The notes under the pieces: generated by a model
What the model saw: the letters and a program-made list of their open reading frames with translations, nothing else
The model's database searches: none
What the model was told of the DNA's origin: nothing
Program-made: the position numbers and the translations under genes
Part shown: positions 1-8,300 of the stretch, in pieces
Layout: every line of letters begins with the position of its first letter
Numbering within the stretch: the first letter of the stretch is position 1
Assembly: GCF_900188175.1 (NCBI RefSeq)
Contig: NZ_FZOQ01000008.1
Coordinates: forward strand, 124,001 to 188,000
Reading direction: 5' to 3'
Length of the DNA stretch: 64,000 nt
Source: Pontibacter ummariensis
Lineage (GTDB): Bacteria > Bacteroidota > Bacteroidia > Cytophagales > Hymenobacteraceae

Positions 1-1751
1 AGGTCACCCAATGTTGAGCGGTCAGCCTCTTTCTGAACTTTAGGAGCTTTTGCCTCTTTCTTCTCGCCTCCACCAGTAGCAGTAGTCTTCTTCGTAGCTC
101 TTGCAGCTCTTGCAGACTCTACTTCTGAATGTGTAGCCGTGTGAGAAAGAATGATCTTACGATCTTCTTTCGAGAACTCAGTTACTCTGAAGTCTAAGCT
201 CTCGCCAGCCTCTACCTGAGAACCGTCTTCTTTCTGAAGACCTTTCGGGAAAGAGAAACCTTCGATGCCGTATGGTAACTCCAGGGTAGCGCCCCTGTCT
301 GATTTCTCAAGCACTGTAGCTCTGTGTACAGAACCGATGTTGAACACAGACTCGAACGTATCCCAAGGGTTCTCCTCCAGTTGCTTATGACCTAAGGCAA
401 GTCTTCTGTTTGGAACATCCAGTTCCAGAACAACTACGTCCAGGTTTTCACCAACTTTCACGAACTCAGATGGGTGCTTGATCTTCTTTGTCCAAGACAG
501 GTCAGATACGTGTACCAGGCCGTCAACACCTTCTTCCAGCTCCAGGAACAGACCGAAGTTCGTCAGGTTACGAACTACGCCAGTGTGCTTGGTGCCTACT
601 GCATATTTCGTTAACACGTCTTCTTTTGTCCATGGATCTTCTGTAAGCTGCTTAATGCCCAGAGACATCTTGCGCTCTTCGCGGTCCAGTGTCAATACAA
701 CAGCCTCAACCTCGTCGCCCTGCTTGATGAAGTCCTGTGGGTTACGCAGGTGCTGTGACCATGACATTTCAGAAACGTGGATCAGACCCTCAACGCCTGG
801 CATCAGCTCCAGGAACGCGCCGTAGTCTGCTACGTTTACAATCTTGCCTTGAACTCTAGAGCCAACCTCAATCTCAGCAGGAAGTGCATCCCATGGGTGC
901 GGCGTAAGCTGCTTCATGCCAAGTGAAATACGCTTCTTGTCTTCGTCGAAGTCAAGCACTACCACGTTCACCTTCTGATCAAGCTGCAATACTTCCTCTG
1001 GGTGGTTGATACGGCCCCATGAAATATCTGTAATGTGAAGCAGACCATCTACGCCACCAAGGTCGATGAACACACCGAAGTTTGTCATGTTCTTGATAAC
1101 GCCCTCCAGAACCTGGCCTTTTTCCAGGTTGTTCAGGATAGCGGCACGCTGCTGCTCCAGGTCTTTCTCGATAAGTACCTTGTGCGATACGACCACGTTG
1201 TCGAAAGCGGCGTTGATTTTCACAACTTTCACTTCCATCTTCTTACCTACAAACACGTCGAAGTCACGGATCGGCTTCACGTCGATTTGAGAACCTGGCA
1301 AGAAGGCTTCCACACCGTGGATGTCCATGATCAGACCACCTTTTGTTCTTCTCTTCACAACGCCGTCAAGCACATTGTCGTTCTCAAGCGCGTCGTAGAT
1401 CTTAGCCCAGGCGCTAACGATCTTCGCCTTCTTGCGAGACAAGATTAGCTGACCGTTCGGGTCTTCCTGGTCTTCGATAAATACTTCTACCTGGTCACCA
1501 GGCTTCAGGTCAGGAAGATCCCTGAATTCTGAAACAGGCACCAAGCCATCAGATTTGAAACCGATGTTCAGGATCACGTCACGATCAGTGATGCCAACCA
1601 CAGTTCCGGTAACAACCTCCTGCTCCTGTACGGTAGTCAGGGTGTCGTCATACATTTTTTCCATTTCGGCTTTCTCAGCTTTGCTGTAACCTGCGCCGAA
1701 ACCCTGAGACTCAAACTTGTCCCAGTCAAAATTTTCTGGAGAATTACTCAT
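1..1751 (-). CDS. rpsA: 30S ribosomal protein S1 (3' end beyond window)
   Basis: Ribosomal protein S1 binds mRNA on the small ribosomal subunit and helps unstructured mRNAs into the decoding channel. The reading frame opens at the ATG complementary to 1749-1751 and stays open to the window edge for about 583 codons, so only the last few residues should be missing. I see about six consecutive S1/OB-fold repeats (roughly residues 45-110, 128-195, 212-280, 297-367, 382-452 and 468-538), with recurring patterns such as GVFIDLGGVDGLLHITDISW and GLVHVSDLSW. The tail is rich in Ala, Lys and Thr. Codons are those of a highly expressed gene. A well-formed promoter and a structured leader precede it (separate entries). 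Identification is firm; the exact C-terminus is not visible. Confidence 0.96.
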   Translation of the reverse strand, partial: MSNSPENFDWDKFESQGFGAGYSKAEKAEMEKMYDDTLTTVQEQEVVTGTVVGITDRDVILNIGFKSDGLVPVSEFRDLPDLKPGDQVEVFIEDQEDPNGQLILSRKKAKIVSAWAKIYDALENDNVLDGVVKRRTKGGLIMDIHGVEAFLPGSQIDVKPIRDFDVFVGKKMEVKVVKINAAFDNVVVSHKVLIEKDLEQQRAAILNNLEKGQVLEGVIKNMTNFGVFIDLGGVDGLLHITDISWGRINHPEEVLQLDQKVNVVVLDFDEDKKRISLGMKQLTPHPWDALPAEIEVGSRVQGKIVNVADYGAFLELMPGVEGLIHVSEMSWSQHLRNPQDFIKQGDEVEAVVLTLDREERKMSLGIKQLTEDPWTKEDVLTKYAVGTKHTGVVRNLTNFGLFLELEEGVDGLVHVSDLSWTKKIKHPSEFVKVGENLDVVVLELDVPNRRLALGHKQLEENPWDTFESVFNIGSVHRATVLEKSDRGATLELPYGIEGFSFPKGLQKEDGSQVEAGESLDFRVTEFSKEDRKIILSHTATHSEVESARAARATKKTTATGGGEKKEAKAPKVQKEADRSTLGD

Positions 1752-1776
1752 AAAAGTTATTAGCTCTTGCATAGCC

Positions 1777-1800
1777 ACCGGCTTAGAGCTATCAGCCGGT
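1777..1800 (-). promoter_or_regulatory. hairpin in the rpsA mRNA leader
   Basis: A 7-bp perfect stem (1777-1783 with 1794-1800, ACCGGCT/AGCCGGT, 10-nt loop) lies 25 nt upstream of the rpsA start. Two smaller stems precede it in the same leader: CATTC/GAATG at 1837-1850 and a CCGG pair at about 1822-1832. S1 autoregulates its own translation in other bacteria, so a structured leader is plausible, but function here is inference. Confidence 0.4.
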
Positions 1801-1855
1801 TTGGTTTAATTTGACATTTCCCGGACAAACCGGACTCATTCACCCGAATGAACTG

Positions 1856-1884
1856 CAAAAGTAACAAAAAAACCTATAAAACAA
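1856..1884 (-). promoter_or_regulatory. rpsA promoter, Bacteroidota type
   Basis: On the minus strand TTG (1884-1882) is followed after 18 nt by TACTTTTG (1863-1856). This fits the Bacteroidota primary sigma factor pattern of a -33 TTTG/TTG and a -7 TAnnTTTG. Transcription would start near 1849, giving an rpsA leader of about 98 nt. It is the best complete promoter match in the window. Confidence 0.6.
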
Positions 1885-2216
1885 TTTATTAACTGGTTTT
1901 TACAGGCTATGCTTTTTGTAAAAGTGCCTGAGTTTCTGGTCGAGTCTTCTCAACCACAAGTAAAGAGAGCTGCAAACAGGGCTCTAAAAGGCGAATCCAT
2001 TGCACTCCTAATGCTAGAAAGAAAATATGGGTAACCAAAAGAGAACGAAACAAAGAAGGGGCTCGTAAAGCAAGCGTACAGTTTCTCTTTCCCTACCTTA
2101 GTCAGCTATCACAATACTACGCCTGTAAGCATAACTTTACCCAACAGCTCACTTAGTGCTGATTTTAAATCATGTATATCTTAGTTCCTAAATTTATTAG
2201 CAGCAATTTAATACAA
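1885..2216. other. non-coding gap between rpsA promoter and HNH gene
   Basis: About 330 bp upstream of the rpsA promoter and downstream of the HNH gene stop. I see no convincing open frame, RNA gene, repeat or clear terminator; the sequence is mixed and AT-rich near the HNH stop codon. Confidence 0.5.
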
Positions 2217-2720
2217 CTAATTCTCCACCCCAAGGTAAACACGCCAATCTTGGTTAGAGTGGTTTAGATGAAGCTGGAGGAAAGTTTTGAGGGAAGGCCT
2301 GCTTGGTTTTCGGATAAGTTTTAAGCCAGCCTCTTCCGGGGTGCGGTCACCTTTGCGGGAATTGCAGCGGGAGCAGGCAGTAACCAGGTTCTGCCATTTA
2401 GTCTCCCCGCCCCTCGACCGGGGTAACAAATGATCTAAGGTCAGATTCTTCACAGCACCACAGTACTGGCAGCTATAGCTGTCGCGGCGCATCACGTTGT
2501 GCCGGCTCAGGGCAATGCCGTAGTAAGGCACCCGCACATAACGTTGTAGCCTGATTACAGAAGGGACCGGGTAAGTCATGCTGACCGTATGCAAAAAGGC
2601 GTTGCTTGCCTTGGACACCATTTCGGCTTTCTCCAGGAAAACGAGTAAGAATGCTTTCTGCACCGAGCAGACAGCGATGGCGCTGAAGTCTTGATTGAGG
2701 ATGAGGACTTTATCTTTCAT
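2217..2720 (-). CDS. HNH endonuclease family protein
   Basis: A 167-residue protein with a compact C-terminal HNH nuclease fold of the beta-beta-alpha metal type. A zinc-knuckle CxxC at residues 84-87 (SCQYCG) is followed by DHLLPRSRGG at 96-105, which carries the catalytic Asp-His, and a second CxxC at 116-119 in ACSRCNSRKGDRTPEEAG. The first 75 residues form the N-terminal extension typical of the short HNH proteins common in Bacteroidota chromosomes. The true substrate is unknown; such stand-alone proteins are not necessarily phage or restriction enzymes. It sits between rpsA and a peptidase on the same strand with gaps of 81 nt or more, so operon membership is unclear. No clear promoter was found. 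Confidence 0.88.
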   Translation of the reverse strand: MKDKVLILNQDFSAIAVCSVQKAFLLVFLEKAEMVSKASNAFLHTVSMTYPVPSVIRLQRYVRVPYYGIALSRHNVMRRDSYSCQYCGAVKNLTLDHLLPRSRGGETKWQNLVTACSRCNSRKGDRTPEEAGLKLIRKPSRPSLKTFLQLHLNHSNQDWRVYLGVEN

Positions 2721-2801
2721 GACCGATTCAGGAACTTACGCTAAGCTTGTACGGAATTAACCGCTGCTGTATTACGTAAGTTCAAACAAATCGGCAGTCC
2801 G

Positions 2802-3578
2802 TTATACGAAAACACGCTTAATTATGCGCAACTGGTGCGAGTAGCGCTTACGGTCAGCGTTGTAAATCCCGTTATGGTCCAGGGTATCGACCCGCACCTC
2901 GCCATGTGCGTGAATAATCTGCTGCCCTTCCAGCATGATCCCCACATGGGTAATGCGGCCTTCCTCGTTCGAGAAAAAAGCGAGGTCCCCAGGGCGTGTC
3001 TGACCAACAAAATGTACCTCTTCCCCGTAGGCTACTTGCTGGTACGCATCCCGCGGCAATTGGTAACCGCACAGGCCGTATACCTGTTGTGTAAAGCCTG
3101 AACAGTCAATCCCGAACAAGGACTTGCCTCCCCATAAGTAAGGCGCTTTCAGAAAGATAAGTGCCAACTCTTTAAGTTTTGCAACATCTGCACGCTCTAC
3201 TCCACGGGCGACTTTTCCACTATACGTGTAAGTCACCTCGTTAATGCGTATGCTTTCACCGTCCAGGAAAGGAAGGTAGCTACCTATGCCTACCGGGATG
3301 CGTGCTGCGTCTGTACCCACGAACTGTAACAGGTCCAATACCCGAGGATGCGACGCCTTGCACCAGTCCTGGTAATAGCCTGTACTAACCGGGGTGTGTT
3401 GCTTAAAATCTATCCAGCCACGATAGCCATCTGTTGCCAATTGCACGCAAACCCAGTTTCCTTCCCGGCTAACAAGCTCATAGCACTCCCCGAAAAGTAT
3501 TTGTGTCACTATTTCTGCTTTGTCCGACCTTTCGGCACGCATCGGCACCAGGCTTAGCATGCAAATACCGTATTCCAC
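2802..3578 (-). CDS. C40 (NlpC/P60) peptidase with SH3 domain
   Basis: A 258-residue cysteine peptidase resembling the YkfC-type gamma-D-glutamyl-diamino-acid endopeptidases that trim murein peptides. The first half is SH3b-like (ILFGECYELV and GYRGWIDF around residues 27-57). The C-terminal NlpC/P60 domain has the catalytic Cys159 in GIDCSGF, His211 in THVGI and a third polar residue in HAHG at 223-226. The GTG start at 3576-3578 is preferred over the ATG at 3558-3560 because the first residues (EYGIC) look like the conserved beginning of this family. There is no signal peptide, so it probably acts in the cytoplasm on recycled muropeptides. It lies upstream of, and on the same strand as, the HNH gene. 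Confidence 0.88.
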   Translation of the reverse strand: MEYGICMLSLVPMRAERSDKAEIVTQILFGECYELVSREGNWVCVQLATDGYRGWIDFKQHTPVSTGYYQDWCKASHPRVLDLLQFVGTDAARIPVGIGSYLPFLDGESIRINEVTYTYSGKVARGVERADVAKLKELALIFLKAPYLWGGKSLFGIDCSGFTQQVYGLCGYQLPRDAYQQVAYGEEVHFVGQTRPGDLAFFSNEEGRITHVGIMLEGQQIIHAHGEVRVDTLDHNGIYNADRKRYSHQLRIIKRVFV

Positions 3579-3632
3579 GCTTTTATTTGGTTATGGTTGA
3601 GATGATGATTTTTGTTAAAGAACAGGAGCGCA

Positions 3633-4100
3633 CTAATAGCCAGCCCGGTCCATTTCGCGCTTCACATCCTTTTCTTTGATGTCCTGCCGCTTGTCGTAGA
3701 GCTTCTTGCCTTTTGCCAGGGCGATCTCTACTTTGGCAAAGCCCCGGTCGCTGATGAAAATGCGTGTGGGAATAACTGTGATCCCTTGCTCCTGTGAGTC
3801 ACTCTCCAGCCGCCGGAGTTCGCGTTTGTTCATCAAAAGCTTTCGCGGGCGCAAGGGCTCGTGGTTAAAGTGTGTCCCTTCGGTATAGGGCGCGATGTGC
3901 ACATTATACAACCATAACTCTCCCCGCTGAAACACACAATACCCCTCCCCTATATTCACCTTTCCCTCACGGATAGACTTGATCTCCGTGCCCTTCAGCA
4001 TCATACCGGCGGTATACTTATCAATAAACTGGTACTCGAAAGAAGCTTTACGGTTGACAATGTTCACGTGCTTCTGTATCCTGTCTTTGTCTTTCGCCAT
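3633..4100 (-). CDS. smpB: SsrA-binding protein SmpB
   Basis: SmpB binds tmRNA and delivers it to stalled ribosomes for trans-translation. The 155-residue protein has the usual family length. Recognisable parts are the N-terminal NRKASFEYQFIDKYTAGMML, the core GTEIKSIREGKVNIGEGYC, the HIAPYTEGTHFNHEPLRPRKLL segment, and a basic C-terminal tail (KGKKLYDKRQDIKEKDVKREMD) that inserts into the mRNA channel. The ATG at 4098-4100 gives the conserved N-terminus. The tmRNA gene itself is not in the window. It is on the same strand as the downstream C40 peptidase gene, 54 nt away. Confidence 0.97.
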   Translation of the reverse strand: MAKDKDRIQKHVNIVNRKASFEYQFIDKYTAGMMLKGTEIKSIREGKVNIGEGYCVFQRGELWLYNVHIAPYTEGTHFNHEPLRPRKLLMNKRELRRLESDSQEQGITVIPTRIFISDRGFAKVEIALAKGKKLYDKRQDIKEKDVKREMDRAGY

Positions 4101-4364
4101 TCTACTTAGTAGCAGCCATTTCAGGCCTTTTTCTTTTTATCAATTTATTCCTTGTCGTTCGGGCGCCAACCTGTCCCTAACGCTTCCGGTGTTTATGTCT
4201 TATAATCACAATCTTACTAATCTGGTAGTAGACTAACAATTAAAGCAATTTCCAATTCAAACGGTGCTTTACTTGCGCCCTGTTGGCAACTCCCCTGTTT
4301 CGATCTCCTGAGATAAGTGCGCTAGCGTGTGTCACTCACGCAGCTAGTTAAAACGCTGAGGAGG

Positions 4365-5372
4365 TTAAAACTTCAGCCTAGGCTCAGGGCTAATGTATTG
4401 TGTCGCAAAATCGCCCTTAAGATATTGGAAATGAGCCGACATAGCAATCATGGCTGCATTATCGGTACAATACTGAAAAGCCGGGATATACACATTCCAA
4501 TTATGCTTTTTCGCATAATCCTGCAGGGCTTGCCGCAGGCCGGAGTTTGCCGAAACACCACCGGCAATAGCCACTTCTTTTATCCCCAGATCCTTGGATG
4601 CTTTTACGAGTTTCTTGAGCAGGGTTTTGATGAGTGTCTTCTGCACGCTGGCACAGATGTCTGCCAGGTTCTCCTGTACAAAGTCGGGGTTCTCCTTTAC
4701 CTTGTCGCGCAGGAAATACAGCACGGATGTCTTAATTCCGCTGAATGAGTAGTTATACTCCGGCATGTTGCCGACAGGGAATTCAAAGGCGTCCGGGTTA
4801 CCCTTCGCCGCTGTTTTATCCAGCATAGGCCCTCCGGGATACGGTAGCCCCAACATCTTGGCTGTTTTATCAAAGGCCTCCCCTACGGCATCATCCGTAG
4901 TTTGGCCGATTATTTGCATATCCAGGTAGTTGTTCACCCGCACAATTTGCGTGTGACCACCGCTTACCGTCAAGCACAGGAACGGGAAAGAGGGCTTGGG
5001 ATCGTCGATGAAATGGGCCAGAATGTGTGCCTGCATGTGGTTTACCTCAATCAGCGGAATACCCAGGCCCAGGGCAAAGGATTTAGCGAAAGAGCAGCCA
5101 ACCAGCAGGGCACCTAAAAGTCCGGGGCCGCGGGTGAAGGCGACGGCATTTAGCTCACTTTTGTCTACATTTGCCGTAAGCAAAGCCTGCGTTACAACGG
5201 GGATAATGTTTTGCTGGTGAGCCCTGGAGGCTAATTCCGGCACTACGCCACCATACTGCTCATGTACGGCCTGTGTGGCGATAATATTGGACAGCACCCT
5301 GCCTCCCCTGATTACGGCGGCAGATGTTTCGTCGCAGGAAGATTCTATTGCTAAAATCGTAGGTTCAGTCAT
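4365..5372 (-). CDS. tsaD: tRNA N6-threonylcarbamoyladenosine transferase TsaD
   Basis: TsaD transfers the threonylcarbamoyl group to A37 of ANN-decoding tRNAs together with TsaB and TsaE. The protein of about 335 residues begins MTEPTILAIESSCDETSAAV, the family's N-terminal phosphate-binding motif. It has the iron-binding NHMQAH motif at residues 111-116, SGGHTQ at 137-142, and the late IAGGVSANSGLR segment. An in-frame ATG at 5394-5396 would add eight residues, but the start at 5370-5372 is preferred. It gives the conserved N-terminus and fits the -7 box at 5404-5411, whose transcript would begin near 5397. The start codon lies only 2 nt from that of the divergent tamB gene. Confidence 0.97.
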   Translation of the reverse strand: MTEPTILAIESSCDETSAAVIRGGRVLSNIIATQAVHEQYGGVVPELASRAHQQNIIPVVTQALLTANVDKSELNAVAFTRGPGLLGALLVGCSFAKSFALGLGIPLIEVNHMQAHILAHFIDDPKPSFPFLCLTVSGGHTQIVRVNNYLDMQIIGQTTDDAVGEAFDKTAKMLGLPYPGGPMLDKTAAKGNPDAFEFPVGNMPEYNYSFSGIKTSVLYFLRDKVKENPDFVQENLADICASVQKTLIKTLLKKLVKASKDLGIKEVAIAGGVSANSGLRQALQDYAKKHNWNVYIPAFQYCTDNAAMIAMSAHFQYLKGDFATQYISPEPRLKF

Positions 5373-5374
5373 CT

Positions 5375-8300
5375 TTGGAAAAAGAACAGTCAACAAATCA
5401 CTTCAAAGTTATAGGAAAAGCTATTCTAAAAATAGTCTTGGGGCTATTCCTGTTCCTTTTGCTGCTGTTTGCTGTTGTTTTTGTAGCCATTCGGTTTCCT
5501 GCCGTGCAGACAAAAGTGGCACAGAAGGCGGCGTCCTACCTGTCCGAGGCTACTGCCCACGAGGTAAGCGTAGGCCGCGTTGACCTAGACTTTTTCAGCA
5601 ACCTGATTCTCGAAAAGGTACGCGTGCAGGACTATCGAGGCCGTGAACTCTTTTACGTGGGTAGGGCACTGGTAGATATCGAAACGTTTTCGCTTCTGGA
5701 TCCCAACACCCTTACCATCGGCACCCTGGAACTGGAAGACCCAAAGGCAAACCTGGTCATGTACGAGGGCTCCGATACGCTTAACCTGAGAACCTTTTTC
5801 AGCGCCCTGGGTGACTTGTTTGCAAAAGACACGACGAGGCAAAAGGCCTCCGAGCCTTTTAACTTTCAGTTGAATGAGTTGATCCTGAAAAACGGGCAGT
5901 TTACCTACGATGATTTTAACAAGCCTCGTGACCCTTACGGCATAGACTATGCCCACCTGACGATCGAAAAGCTTTCAGGTCGGTTCAACCAAATACAACT
6001 GGACGACACGCTCAAAGTGAATGTTCAGGACTTGACCGCCATCGAGACCCGTTCCAGTACTGTCTTACACAACCTCGACACGCGGATGACCTACGCCCCT
6101 ACTTACTGGGAGTGGGGTGCCCTGGATCTACAGATAGGCGAAAGCAACCTACAGCACTACGTCCGCTTCGACTATAACCGCTTCGGTAACTTCAGCCAGT
6201 TCATCGACAGTGTGACCATGACGGCTAACCTGCAGCGATCGCATGTGTATGCAAAAGATATTGCCACCTTTGCCTCTTCCCTGCGGGAGTACGATGAAGA
6301 TCTGCTGGTTAACAACCTGGAGTTAAAGGGCAAGGTCAGCAACTTTACAGCCCGCGAGGTTGACCTGGCCTATGGCGAAGACACGCACATCGTGGGAAAC
6401 ATCAGCGCCGATGGCTTGCCGAACTTCAAGGAAACCTTTGCTACTTTCCGACTGCAGCCCTCTACCCTTAGTGCAAAGGACATCAAACAGTTTCTGCCGC
6501 AGGATGCCTACGAAGTGGCGGCACGTCTGGGTACCGTGCAACTGGAGGGAAGTTTTCTGGGCTTTTACAATGACTTTGTCGCGAACGGCGATTTTGCCAC
6601 AGCACTTGGCAACTTAAAGTCGGACATCAACCTCAAAATAGATGACGATACCCGCTCCTCGTCTTACAGCGGCTTTGTAACCACGAGAGGTTTTAACCTC
6701 GGAAAGCTCCTTGCTGTAGAAGACAAGCTCAAAACCATCTCCATGAGTGGGCGACTGGAAGGTTCCGGCTTTAGCCTGGCTGATGCCCGTGTGAAAGTAG
6801 ACGCCACTGTGAACCAGATCCAACTTCTGGACTACGATTACCAGAATATAAAGGCAAATGGTACGCTCCGGGATCAAACTTTTACAGGTACGGTAGCCAT
6901 TAATGACCCGAACCTCGTTTTTGCGGCGGAGGGAGCGGTAGAATTAGGCAAAGGCCGGGAGGCGTTCAACATGGTGGCAAACCTTGAGCGGGCAAACCTG
7001 CAGGCACTTAAGCTTACAACCGGCCCCCTTGTACTCAGTGCAGAGGCGAACCTCAATTTCAAAGGCCTGAACCTGGACGCCTTTGAAGGGGTTGCCCGGC
7101 TTGACAGTGCCTTCATTAAATATAATGGCAATCAGCTACTGCTGGACTCAGTACTGGTGCAATCGGAGATTGGAGCCGGGGAACGACAATTGCGTATTAA
7201 TTCAGACCTGCTGGCTTTGCAGGTAAACGGCAACTTCGATTATAGCACCCTGATTGATGACCTGGAGGACCTGGTACAGGAGTACAAATTGAACTTTGAG
7301 AGTGACGAGGAAGCTATCGAAGCGTATTATAGCCGCAAACCAAACAACACGGCAAACGAATACGCTGTGCAATATGAGCTGCAGCTTAAGCAGGCAAACC
7401 CACTGTTGGAGCTCTTCCTGCCGGAACTGTCAATCTCCGACCTTGCCGAAGTCGAGGGGTCCTTCCGCCACGGCACAGCCAGTATCTTCGAATTGTATGC
7501 CGATATCGACACGATCCTGTACGACAACTTAAAGCTATATGACAATAGCGTAGAGATCAACACCTCTAAATTACAGCAAAGCCCTGATGTGTTAGCCGCG
7601 GCCTTGTTTACCTCCCAACGGCAGACACTGCCCAATGCCGGCAATACGCAGGACTTTTATGTGGAGGGTATCTGGAGCGACCGTACCATCAACTTTGCCA
7701 CCAGCGTGCGGCAACCGGAGGAGAACAACCGGGCCATGATCACCGGTGACTTGAACTTCCTTCAGAATGAGGTGCAAATCGTGTTTGATGAGTCGAATAT
7801 AACACTGCAGGAAAGCCCCTGGGCCTTTGTACCGGGGAATACGCTTTATATAAGTGAAAGAGGCCAACGGTTGGAGTTCGAGAACTTTGCCCTTACGAAT
7901 CAGAACCAGGTAATACGGGTAGAGGGCACTGTATCAGAGGACCCGGACAGCAAAATAGTGCTGAACGTGGAGAACTTTCAGTTAAACAACCTGAACCCGG
8001 TTCTGGCGATGCCCATAGAAGGGGAGTTAACCGCCAAAGTAATGGCACAGGACATCTATGACCGGTCCCTGGTCTCTGCAGCAATGGAGGTAGACTCTTT
8101 TTACCTGGACAAGGTATTTATAGGGGATGTGGTCGGCAGCACAGATTGGAGCAGAGCAAAGAAAGTGGCAGAAGTAGACCTTGGGATCGTGCGGGACGGA
8201 AAAAAGGTGTTGGCTGTAACAGGTAATTATAACCCTGAGGCACCAGAAGAACAGCTGGATTTGCTTGCTGTGCTGGATCAGGCCAATCTGAAACTGGCAG

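Noticed and set aside
1035..1448. Open plus-strand frame of 137 codons opposite rpsA
   Set aside because: It lies wholly antisense to the well-supported ribosomal protein S1 gene and has no family features.
2217..2720. HNH gene as part of a defence or restriction system
   Set aside because: No methyltransferase, helicase or phage-related gene is nearby; short HNH proteins are ordinary chromosomal genes in this phylum.
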